Notes under the pieces: model-generated | Database searches by the model: none | What the model saw: the letters and a program-made list of their open reading frames with translations, nothing else | Told to the model about the DNA's origin: nothing | In this document: piece after piece, positions 1 through 8,840 of the stretch | Numbering within the stretch: position 1 is the first letter of the stretch | How the letters are laid out: every line of letters starts with the position of its first letter | Program-made: the position numbers and the translations under genes | Origin: C-114 sp963719285 | Lineage (GTDB): Bacteria; Chloroflexota; Limnocylindria; Limnocylindrales; CSP1-4 | NCBI GenBank assembly: GCA_963719285.1 | Contig: CAVRBO010000004.1 | Coordinates: forward strand, 806,001-870,000 | DNA length: 64,000 nucleotides | Reading direction: 5' to 3'

Positions 1-425
1 GTCGAGCCGGAGCCAGACGGACCCATGCGGCCGGTCGGGCGTGGTCTCCACGGGTCGGCGGGCGCCATCGTCGGAGCCTGCCCGCGGGTCATGAACGGCA
101 GGTTGCGGGGGCGTTAGCCTCCGGTCAACGGACGAGGCTGCTGGCGAACGACGAAACGGCCGGTGCGCCCTGTGGGTGGACACACCGGCCGAGGAGGAGC
201 CCGGCGCGCACGCTCCGAGCAAGCGCGGCGCCGGTGGAGGGAGGAGTGCCGGCGAGGCGAGTCCGGTCGACCGTCTCGTCTCGTCAGGGCGTGACTTTCC
301 GGGTCCCGGATGAACAGCCCGTTGGCGGTCGGTGAGCGGGACGTTAATCTTGACCGCGCATCATCCCGGACGTGGGATCGTCCGGGCTCGACCATCGAGC
401 CGGCGATGGCAATCCGGGAGGCAGC
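1..425. other. Region without an assigned gene
   Basis: I find no convincing complete gene here. One plus-strand frame is open from base 1 to a TAG at 115-117, so it could be the last 38 codons of a gene entering from the left, but the peptide is low-complexity and I do not recognise it. A short minus-strand frame starting at an ATG at 90-92 and running off the left edge is equally possible. The right half carries two tandem hairpins, listed separately, in front of the histone-like gene. Confidence 0.4.
365..401 (+). promoter_or_regulatory. Two tandem hairpins before the histone-like gene
   Basis: CCCGGACG (365-372) pairs perfectly with CGTCCGGG (379-386) around a 6-base loop. Directly adjoining it, GGCTCGA (385-391) pairs with TCGAGCC (395-401) around a 3-base loop. 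They end 14 bases before the Shine-Dalgarno GGGAGG (416-421). There is no T-run, so a simple terminator is less likely than a 5' leader structure or operator. Function is inference. Confidence 0.5.
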
Positions 426-941
426 ATGGCGAAGCAGGTACGACGCGAACGCTCGATCGCGAAGGCGGACCGAGACCTCAAGGACGCCCGCGCGGAGCTT
501 GCGCGGCGACAGCGCCAGGTGACCAAGGCCTCGGCGGCCGTCGCGAAGCTCGAGGCCAGGAGAGCCGCCCTCGATGTGGCGGCGAGCCCGGTCGCACCGA
601 AGGCCGCCCCGGCCCCGAAAGCGACGGCAAAGAAGCCTGCGCCGGCAAAGAAGCCCGCGCCGGCGAAGTCGAGTCGCACGGTCGCTCCGGCCAAAGCGGT
701 GGCCGCAGCGCCCGCGGCAAAGGTCGCCGGTCCGATCCGGCGGCCGGCGTCCAAGCCGAATGCCGCGAAGGCGACGGCTCCGGCCAAGGGCTCGGCGGCG
801 AGGAAGTCGGCTCCGGCGACCCAGGCCGCTGCCGCCCGGAGGTCCGCACCGGCCAGGAAGACATCTCGGACGACGTCTTCGTCGGCCCGTACGCGGAGGT
901 CGCCCCGAACCGGCGGCACGTCGAACCCGGCCGACGGCTGA
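426..941 (+). CDS. Lysine/alanine/proline-rich histone H1-like protein
   Basis: 171 residues. The first 50 or so are charged and probably helical (MAKQVRRERSIAKADRDLKD, then heptad-like A/L/K spacing). The rest is a repetitive, disordered Ala-Lys-Pro-Arg tail with AAPKA/KKPAPAK-type units like eukaryotic H1 and bacterial Hc1/HupS tails. A tail of this type neutralises DNA phosphate, so nucleoid or polyphosphate binding is the likely role; no enzyme domain is visible. The ATG at 426 is preferred over upstream in-frame codons because GGGAGG sits 4 bases before it and the upstream stretch is the hairpin leader. Its neighbour is the polyphosphate cluster, and polyphosphate is a known ligand of such basic proteins, but a functional link is only inferred. 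A ribosomal or SWIB-type tail fragment is less likely. Confidence 0.7.
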   Translation: MAKQVRRERSIAKADRDLKDARAELARRQRQVTKASAAVAKLEARRAALDVAASPVAPKAAPAPKATAKKPAPAKKPAPAKSSRTVAPAKAVAAAPAAKVAGPIRRPASKPNAAKATAPAKGSAARKSAPATQAAAARRSAPARKTSRTTSSSARTRRSPRTGGTSNPADG

Positions 942-1014
942 CGGCGCCCTCTTCGCGGCCGGTGATCGGCCGGCGCGTCCCGCGACCTGGCGTCCCGCGC
1001 GCGGCATCGCGCCC

Positions 1015-1947
1015 GTGATCGCCGCGTCCGCCGACGCGGGTTCGAACTCGGTCCATCTGTTCGTCGCGGTCGTGGCCGGCCATCGGCTCGAGCCGCTGCT
1101 CGATGAATCCGCGTTCCTGGGCCTGGGCGGCGCCGTGGACGAGCGCGGTCGCCTCGGGCGCCAGAAGCGGGCGGAGCTCGCCTCGACCCTGAGCCGGTTC
1201 GCCGGCATCGCCCGAGACCTCGGGGCTTCCACGACCACGTTCGTGGCGACGGAGCCGCTGCGCCGGGCCGACGACGCCCGCCCGGCCCTGCGCGAGATCG
1301 AGCGCGCCAGCGGCGTGCCGCTCCACGTGCTGACCCACGAAGAGGAGGGCTATCTGACCCTGATCGGGGTGACCCACGGGCGCGAGCCCGCGGCGGATCT
1401 CGCGGTGGTGGACGTGGGCGGCGGCAGCAGCGAGTTCATCGTCGTGGGGCCGGGACGGGACGCGGTCGCGACGGGCGTGCGGATCGGGTCGGCCCGGCTC
1501 ACGGCGGCGCATGTCGCCCACGACCCACCCACCGTCGACGAGATCACGGCCCTGCGGGCGGCCGCGCGAGAGCGTCTCATCGGCGCGCCCGACACGGCGA
1601 TCCGGCAGCTCGTCGCCGTGGGCGGCACGGCCACGAACCTGCTCAAGGTCGTCCCGGCCGCCGCACTCGACCGGACCCTGACCCGGGCACGGCTCGCCCG
1701 GGCGATGGTCATCCTGGCCACCGAGCCGGCGGCGTTCGCGGCGATCCACCACGCGGTCAACCCGATCCGGGCCCGGGTCCTGCCGGCCGGCGTCGCGATC
1801 ATGGAGGCGATCCTCGAGCGCTACGGCCTCGACCGGGTCACCGTGGTGGATACCGGGATCCGCGAGGGAGCGGTCCTGGCGGCGACCCACGCCGGCGCGG
1901 GGTGGCGTACGGAGCTGCCGCGGATCGCCCACGGCTGGCGTCCCTAG
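1015..1947 (+). CDS. ppx: Exopolyphosphatase / guanosine pentaphosphatase family (Ppx/GppA)
   Basis: 310 residues, the usual size of the short actinobacterial-type Ppx. It has the ASKHA fold landmarks: DAGSNSVHL at the N-terminus (phosphate 1), VDVGGGSSEFIV (phosphate 2) near residue 135, and AVGGTATNL further on. The family removes terminal phosphate from polyphosphate or hydrolyses pppGpp in the cytosol. The open frame extends far upstream but that part is Arg/Pro shadow sequence; GTG 1015 puts the conserved DxGSNS strand at residues 7-12, as in the family. It runs convergently into the CYTH-CHAD gene and lies opposite ppk1, giving synthesis and breakdown of polyphosphate at one locus. Ppx and GppA cannot be separated from sequence alone. 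Confidence 0.88.
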   Translation: MIAASADAGSNSVHLFVAVVAGHRLEPLLDESAFLGLGGAVDERGRLGRQKRAELASTLSRFAGIARDLGASTTTFVATEPLRRADDARPALREIERASGVPLHVLTHEEEGYLTLIGVTHGREPAADLAVVDVGGGSSEFIVVGPGRDAVATGVRIGSARLTAAHVAHDPPTVDEITALRAAARERLIGAPDTAIRQLVAVGGTATNLLKVVPAAALDRTLTRARLARAMVILATEPAAFAAIHHAVNPIRARVLPAGVAIMEAILERYGLDRVTVVDTGIREGAVLAATHAGAGWRTELPRIAHGWRP

Positions 1948-1995
1948 GCGCGGACCGTCCTGTACGACGTCGCCCGACGGTGGCGGAGTGGGCGT

Positions 1996-3930
<1,935 letters not shown>

Positions 3931-3931
<1 letters not shown>

Positions 3932-6108
3932 CAGGCGCGCGGGTCGAGCGATCCGGCCCCCGAACGCGGCCGTCGCGGAGCCTCGGCCAACCGCGCTCCG
4001 GATGCGATGGCGCGCTCCTTGAGCGTGGCGAACGTGTCGTGCGTCCCGGCCGCACCGTCGATCTCCTCGACGCGGCGCCATCGCGCATCGGCACCGAGGC
4101 GCCATGACCGCCGGTCGTCCGCCTGCATGACGCTCACGATCTCGGCGATCCGGTCGCGCGCGTCGGCGTCCTCGACGGGCACGAGTGCCTCGACCCGGCG
4201 GTCCAGGTTGCGCTCCATCAGGTCGGCCGAGCCGATGTACCACTCCTGGTCGCCACCGTTGAGGAAGCCGTAGATCCGCGAGTGCTCGAGGAACTCGCCG
4301 ATGATCGAGCTCACCGTGATGTTCTCGGAGACCCCGGGCAGGCCCGGCCAGACCGAGCAGATGCCGCGGACGATGAGGTTCACCTGGACGCCGCCCTGGC
4401 TCGCCCGATAGAGCGCGCCGACGCAGTCCGGGTCCACGATCGCATTGAGCTTGAAGTCGATCCGGGCGGGCCGGCCGGCCTGGGCGTGGGCGATCTCCCG
4501 GTCGATGAGCTCCAGGATCCGCGAGCGCAGGGACAGCGGCGCGACGAGCAGGCGCCGGAACGCGCGCTGGCGCGACAGCCCGGTCAGGACGTTGAACAGG
4601 TCGGTCACGTCGGCGCCGAGCTCGGGCCGGCACGACAGGAGGCCGAGGTCCACGTACAGGCGGGCCGTCTTGGGGTTGTAGTTGCCGGTCCCGATGTGGA
4701 CGTAGCGGCGCAGCCCGGAACCTTCCCGGCGGACGACCAGGGCGGTCTTCGAGTGGGTCTTCAGGCCCACCAGCCCGTAAACGACGTGGGCGCCCGCCTG
4801 CTCCAGCTTGCGCGCCCAGATGATGTTCGCCTCCTCGTCGAAGCGGGCCTTGATCTCGACCAGGACGACGACCTGCTTGCCGCGCTCGGCCGCCCGGATG
4901 AGGTCGCGCACGATCGGCGAGTCGCCGCTCGTCCGGTACAGGGTCATCTTGATCGTCAGGACCTCGGCGTCGTCCGCGGCCTGGGCGATGAATCGTTCGA
5001 CGCTCGCCGTGAAGCTCTCGTACGGGTGATGGACGAGCAGGTCGCCGGAGCGGATCGCGTTGAACACGTCGGCCGGCTCGTCGTCGTCGGCCGGGATGAG
5101 CCGCACGGGCACGACCGGCGTCCAGCCCGTGCCGCGGAGGTCCTCGCGATCGAGCTCCGCGAGGTGCCAGATCCCGGTGAGGTCGAGCATCCCGCTCACC
5201 TCGTAGCAGTCGTCCTCCGAGAGGCCGATGCCGCGAAGCAGGATGTTGCGGGTCGCGGCGGGCATGGAGCGCTCGACCTCGAGCCGGACCGCCTCGCCGA
5301 ACCGGCGCCGGCGGAGCTCTTCCTCGATCGCGAGCAGGAGGTCGTCGGCCTCGTCCTCCTCGATCGCCAGGTCGGCGTTGCGGGTGACCCGGAAGAGATG
5401 CGTCTCGAGGATCTCCATGCCGCTGAACAGCAGGTCCAGGTTCGCCTCGATCACCTGGTCGATCAGGACGAACGTGAACGGGGCGATCTCGATGAGCCGG
5501 GGCAGGATCTGGGGCACCTTGACCCGGGCGAACCGCCGTTCGCCGGTCTCCGGGTCGCGCATGCCGACCGCGATCGAGAGGCTGAGCGTGCTGATGTACG
5601 GGAACGGATGGCCCGGGTCGACCGCGAGCGGCGTGAGGACCGGGAAGATCTCGTCGACGAACCGCTCCCGCAGGCGCTGGTGATGGTCCGGCACGGCGCC
5701 GTAGTCGAGGACCGAGACGCCCTCCTCGGCCAGCTCCGCCCGGAGCGCGCTGAAGATGGCGGCGTGCTCGCCGATGAGCTCCTGGACCCGCGTCCGGATC
5801 TCGGCCAGCTGCTCGGCCGGGGTCCGCCCGTCCGGCGCCACCTTGGTCGAACCGGCCGCGACCTGCTGGCGCAGCCCGGCGACCCGGACCTGGAAGAACT
5901 CATCGAGCATGTTCGCGAAGATCGTGAGGAACTTCACCCGCTCGAGTGGTGCGTTCCGCTCGTCACGCGCTTCGTGAAGGACACGTGCGTCGTAGTCGAG
6001 CCAGGAGAGTTCGCGGTTCAGATAGGGCTGGGGAGCGTCTGCCGGGGCACGGCGATTGCGGTTCCGTGCGGTCGGCGTGCGGACGACTCCCGCCCGTAGT
6101 GCGGCCAT
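3931..6108 (-). CDS. ppk1: Polyphosphate kinase 1
   Basis: 725 residues, normal PPK1 length. It reversibly transfers the ATP gamma-phosphate to polyphosphate at the inner membrane face. The N-domain begins YLNRELSWLDYDARVL and continues LTIFANMLDEFFQVRVAG. The phospholipase-D-like catalytic half carries HIGTGNYNPKTARLYVDLGL with the expected autophosphorylated His at about residue 471, and EFLEHSRIYGF with the second essential His near 609. ATG 6108 follows a strong hairpin (6123-6159) separating it from the upstream gene. It is co-directional and overlapping with the CYTH-CHAD gene, and opposite ppx, so the locus pairs polyphosphate synthesis with binding and turnover. All core motifs are intact. 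Confidence 0.97.
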
Positions 6109-6122
6109 CGTGGCGAGGCTCC

Positions 6123-6159
6123 ATCGGCGGGTCCCGGCCTTCCGGGCCGGGCCGCCGAT
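6123..6159 (-). terminator. Strong hairpin between the 6.2-kb gene and ppk1
   Basis: ATCGGCGG (6123-6130) and CCCGGCC (6133-6139) pair with GGCCGGG (6145-6151) and CCGCCGAT (6152-6159) around a TTCCG loop. This gives a 15-bp stem with a two-base bulge. It lies between the stop of the upstream minus-strand gene and the ppk1 start. There is no T-tract, so it may be a GC-hairpin terminator or a ppk1 leader structure. Confidence 0.6.
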
Positions 6160-6174
6160 CGTAGCACCCTCGGG

Positions 6175-6513
6175 TCAGCCTTCGGCGCGGTACCTCCGTT
6201 CGCCCGTTCGGGGGTCCAGCCAGACCCGCATCCGTCGGCCCGAGGTGGGATCGACGAACGCTTCTTCCGTGCGGAGGAACCGCGGCTCGAGCGTGGCGTC
6301 GGTCTCGCCACCGCCGGGACCGGCGGGCAGCGACGACCGCTCGGCGTGCTCGGACCGGTAGCGGCCGCGCTCGAGCACGATCGCCAGGATGCCGGCGCCG
6401 CCGAAGAGGACGAGCTCGACCGCGGCCGGCGGCGCAGCGGGCAGCAGGACGACGCCGCCGATGAACATGAGCACGGCGACGGTCGCGATGAGGATCCGCA
6501 CGATGTCGTACAT
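6175..6513 (-). CDS. Small membrane protein of unknown function
   Basis: 112 residues. Two hydrophobic helices occupy about residues 5-27 and 30-47 (IVRILIATVAVLMFIGGVVL and VELVLFGGAGILAIVL), followed by a charged cytosolic tail of 65 residues ending in an Arg-rich stretch with the repeat-like pair DPTSGRRMRVWLDPRTGERRYRAEG. The tail wording (DP-TG-R) resembles a small beta-strand repeat. I do not recognise a family. It follows YbjQ by 19 bases, so it is probably the last gene of the DUF971-YbjQ unit. ATG 6513 is chosen because the upstream in-frame sequence is an arginine/serine shadow of ybjQ. Confidence 0.6.
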   Translation of the reverse strand: MYDIVRILIATVAVLMFIGGVVLLPAAPPAAVELVLFGGAGILAIVLERGRYRSEHAERSSLPAGPGGGETDATLEPRFLRTEEAFVDPTSGRRMRVWLDPRTGERRYRAEG

Positions 6514-6532
6514 GGTCGAGCCCGGGGGCCGG

Positions 6533-6880
6533 TTATTCCGCGCTTGGCTGCGGCGCGCTCGCGTCCTGGACCACGACGACGGCCGTGCCGTAGGCCACGA
6601 TCTCCGACATCGTCTGGCCGATCTCGGACGAGTCGAACCGGAACGACAGGACCGCGTTCGCGCCCATGAGCGTCGCGTTCTGGACCATCCGGTCGAGGGC
6701 CTGGCGGCGGGTGTCCTCGAGGAGCTGGGTGTACTCGTGGATCTCACCGCCGACGATCGAGCGGAGGCCGGCCGCGAGGTTGCCCGCGAAGCCGCGGCTG
6801 CGCACGACGAGGCCGAAGACCTGGCCCTTCGTCTCCTGCACGCGCCAGCCGGCGATGAACGGGGTTGTCGCGGTCATCAT
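6533..6880 (-). CDS. YbjQ / UPF0145 family protein
   Basis: 115 residues, normal for the family. Family features are visible: the opening strand PFIAGWRVQETKGQVFGLVV, the G-E-I-x-E-Y motif (GGEIHEYTQLLEDTRRQALDRM), the NAVLSFRFD strand and the closing YGTAVVV strand. UPF0145 members form pentameric rings and have been called heavy-metal binding, but no activity is established. Its ATG overlaps the stop of the DUF971 gene by four bases (ATGA), so the two are translationally coupled. The pairing suggests membership in one small operon with the membrane gene downstream. Confidence 0.88.
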   Translation of the reverse strand: MMTATTPFIAGWRVQETKGQVFGLVVRSRGFAGNLAAGLRSIVGGEIHEYTQLLEDTRRQALDRMVQNATLMGANAVLSFRFDSSEIGQTMSEIVAYGTAVVVVQDASAPQPSAE

Positions 6881-7305
6881 GAGCGTGGTTCCTCCAAGGA
6901 GCTGTGGTCCGCATGGCGGTCGTGGTCGTTCGGCGTCGCGGGCGCCCCGCTGTGCTCCCTGACGCGCCGAGCGGCGTCATCGTCACACGGACAGCGGTCG
7001 CGTAACAGGGCGTAGGTGTAATAGCCCGTGTGGTGGCCGTCGCCCCACAGCGGAGCGATCGCGTACTGGCCGACGAGATCGACGTCGACGAGGCGGATCT
7101 GCTCGGCGGTCAGTTCCGGTCGTGAGTCGAGCCAACCTGGCTGGCCGGCCTCGCCCCGGCAGAACGCGCACGGGCAAAGCCAGCGCAGGGCGAGCGCTTC
7201 GTAGATCGTCCGGTGGCCGTCCGCCCATTCCAGGGCGAGCGTCCCGGCCGCGCGATCCGCGTGGATGCGCACGGGTGTCGTGCTCGGGGCTGGGGCGTCG
7301 GTCAC
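6877..7305 (-). CDS. DUF971 / gamma-butyrobetaine hydroxylase N-domain-like protein
   Basis: 142 residues. The DUF971 core runs from residue 11 to about 105: ALEWADGHRTIYEALALRWLCPCAFCRGE, then LVDVDLVGQYAIAPLWGDGHHTGYYTYALLRDRC. CPCAFC and CPC supply cysteines, and with the DGHHTG histidines they fit the small zinc or iron-sulfur-linked domain of this family, often found near Fe-S carrier genes. The Asp/His-rich C-terminal 30 residues look disordered. GTG 7305 is supported by a TACAAT hexamer ending six bases upstream, as expected for a leaderless transcript. First gene of the DUF971-YbjQ-membrane protein unit. Exact role unknown. Confidence 0.82.
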   Translation of the reverse strand: MTDAPAPSTTPVRIHADRAAGTLALEWADGHRTIYEALALRWLCPCAFCRGEAGQPGWLDSRPELTAEQIRLVDVDLVGQYAIAPLWGDGHHTGYYTYALLRDRCPCDDDAARRVREHSGAPATPNDHDRHADHSSLEEPRS

Positions 7306-7311
7306 CGTCTG

Positions 7312-7317
7312 ATTGTA
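7312..7317 (-). promoter_or_regulatory. Leaderless -10 (TACAAT) for the DUF971 gene
   Basis: TACAAT on the minus strand (5 of 6 to TATAAT) ends six bases before GTG 7305, so transcription should start at or within a base of the start codon. No clear -35. Confidence 0.65.
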
Positions 7318-7329
7318 GGGGCGGTCGGG

Positions 7330-7884
7330 TCAGCGGCCCGGCCGGCGGACCCAGCCGCGGACGAGCAGGATCGCCCCGAGGGCGATCAGCGCGATGGGCC
7401 AGCCCAGGCGGCCGATCTCCGCGTAGCGCGTCCCGGCCAGTGACGCCGCCCCGATGCCGCCGAGGATGAGGCCCGGGATCAGCGGCCAGGGATGGTTCTC
7501 GCGGATGTGGAACGCCAGGCCGATGACCCAGATCCCGACGAACCCGCAACCGAGCGCGAGCATGAACAGGGAGCCACCCTCCACGCCCGGGAGGTTCGCG
7601 GCGATGACGACGCCGGTCCCGACGCCGGTGACGATGCCACCCGGGACCAGGAACCCGTACTCGCGGGTCACCGCGAATGCGGCCAGGAAGGTCAGGCCGA
7701 TGGCCAGCACGATGTAGTCGCCGGCTCGCGGGATGACCTGCCCGACGAGGAACGCCAGGCCGATCCCGATGAGGATCGCCCCGCCCACCCACGAGCCATC
7801 GCGGTGGCGGCCGAAGATCGGCAGGGGTGCCTCGGCATCCGCGTCCGGCGGTGGGGGCGGGGGAGGCGAGCTCGGTCCGGCCAT
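7330..7884 (-). CDS. Polytopic membrane protein, unknown function
   Basis: 184 residues. A proline stretch (PPPPPPPDADAEAP) opens the protein, followed by about five or six hydrophobic segments between residues 32 and 178 (VGGAILIGIGLAFLVG, YIVLAIGLTFLAAFAV, GGIVTGVGTGVVIAANL, LFMLALGCGFVGIWVIGLAF, LIPGLILGGIGAASL, WPIALIALGAILLV). It ends RGWVRRPGR, positive-inside. Proline-rich head plus a repeated short-helix membrane body resembles DUF5668 or LiaF-like proteins, but I cannot assign it. ATG 7884 is preceded at exactly six bases by TAATCT, so it probably has its own leaderless promoter. Confidence 0.7.
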   Translation of the reverse strand: MAGPSSPPPPPPPDADAEAPLPIFGRHRDGSWVGGAILIGIGLAFLVGQVIPRAGDYIVLAIGLTFLAAFAVTREYGFLVPGGIVTGVGTGVVIAANLPGVEGGSLFMLALGCGFVGIWVIGLAFHIRENHPWPLIPGLILGGIGAASLAGTRYAEIGRLGWPIALIALGAILLVRGWVRRPGR

Positions 7885-7890
7885 GGGCGC

Positions 7891-7896
7891 AGATTA
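7891..7896 (-). promoter_or_regulatory. Leaderless -10 (TAATCT) for the membrane gene
   Basis: TAATCT on the minus strand ends six bases before ATG 7884. Same geometry as the other leaderless starts in this window; no -35 recognised. Confidence 0.6.
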
Positions 7897-7948
7897 CGCT
7901 CCCACGCGGGCGGGTGGAAGGGGTGACGGCGGCGCGGCGAGGCCGGGC

Positions 7949-8701
7949 TCAGTCCCACTCCAGGGGCAGCCGGCGGATGACCGCGAGGACGGGGCTGCCG
8001 GGATCGAGCGGTGGCGCGGTCTCGAGGCCAAGGGTGGGCTGGGCGTCCGGCCCGGCGTCCCCCGGACCCGTCTCCGCCGGCGTCGCCTCGATCCTCAGCC
8101 AGAGCTTGCTCCGGACCCCGGGGAGGTATGGCGCGCCCAATACCCGGGCCACGGTCGCGGCGATCCCCTGGGCGCACACCGCCGCGTGGAGCGCCAGCCC
8201 CTCGCCGACGATCGCCGGTACGGCGACGACCATGTCGCCGGGGGTCAGCGTGCGCCGCAGTGCCTGGCGCCGCCGCACGAGGGGCTCGCCGATGAGCGGG
8301 CGGCCATCCAGGACGAGGACGTCGAAGACGAGGTATGACACGGCCGGCCCGTCGTCACCCCGAAGGCGGGCGGCCAGGGCGGCGGGATCGGCCCGACCGG
8401 CGGCGTCGACGACCACGAGCTCGCCGTCGATCACCGCGGATCTCGCGAGGATCCGGGTCGGCAGGTCGGCCAGTTCGGGCAGGAGCGGCGCGAGATCGCG
8501 ACCGTCGCCGTCGACCAGCCTGAACGGGTCGCCATCGGCGGACTCGATGAACGCGAGGGCTCGCTCGCCGCCCCACGACGGTTCGAACAGGTGGGCCGCC
8601 GAATCGAATGGCTCGGACGCCGACTGGGCGAGCATCGGCCGGAGGTCGGTCGGCAAGCGCGGCAGACCCGGCTCGAACCGCAGCGACAGCTGGTCGGTCA
8701 T
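7949..8701 (-). CDS. ATP-dependent DNA ligase-like protein with lost catalytic lysine
   Basis: 250 residues, aligning by eye with the adenylation domain of LigD/LigC-type ATP-dependent DNA ligases. Motif I, normally K-x-DG inside (F/Y)EPKWDGxR, reads FEPSWGGER: Ser42 replaces the AMP-accepting Lys and Gly44 the Asp. Motif III-like strands are kept (VIDGELVVVD, YLVFDVLVLDG). The motif IV-V region, normally EGVVAKR...SPYxPG, reads QGIAATVARVLGAPYLPGVRSKLWLRI, again without the conserved Lys. No OB-fold follows; the tail is a 40-residue loop. It should therefore not self-adenylate and may be a DNA-binding or regulatory pseudoenzyme. The frame is intact and codon use matches its neighbours, so it looks maintained. 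Divergent from the S9 peptidase gene. Confidence 0.75.
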   Translation of the reverse strand: MTDQLSLRFEPGLPRLPTDLRPMLAQSASEPFDSAAHLFEPSWGGERALAFIESADGDPFRLVDGDGRDLAPLLPELADLPTRILARSAVIDGELVVVDAAGRADPAALAARLRGDDGPAVSYLVFDVLVLDGRPLIGEPLVRRRQALRRTLTPGDMVVAVPAIVGEGLALHAAVCAQGIAATVARVLGAPYLPGVRSKLWLRIEATPAETGPGDAGPDAQPTLGLETAPPLDPGSPVLAVIRRLPLEWD

Positions 8702-8791
8702 CGTCGGCCGATGGTAGCCGCTACACTGCGGCGCGTCCGAGCAAGACTCCAGTTCGCGAGTGGCGCTGCTCCCGTGCGCGGCGCCGCCGCC

Positions 8792-8810
8792 GCGCCTTCG
8801 CTCGGGAGTC
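8792..8810 (+). repeat. Dispersed intergenic repeat, copy 1
   Basis: GCGCCTTCGCTCGGGAGTC, identical over 19 bases to copies at 56143-56161 and (reverse) 54245-54263. Flanking CCGCGC (8790-8795) and GCGCGG (8818-8823) could close a stem over it. This copy lies in the leader upstream of the S9 peptidase gene rather than downstream of a gene. Confidence 0.8.
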
Positions 8811-8840
8811 CTGGCCCGCGCGGTCATGCAAAGGAGCCCG

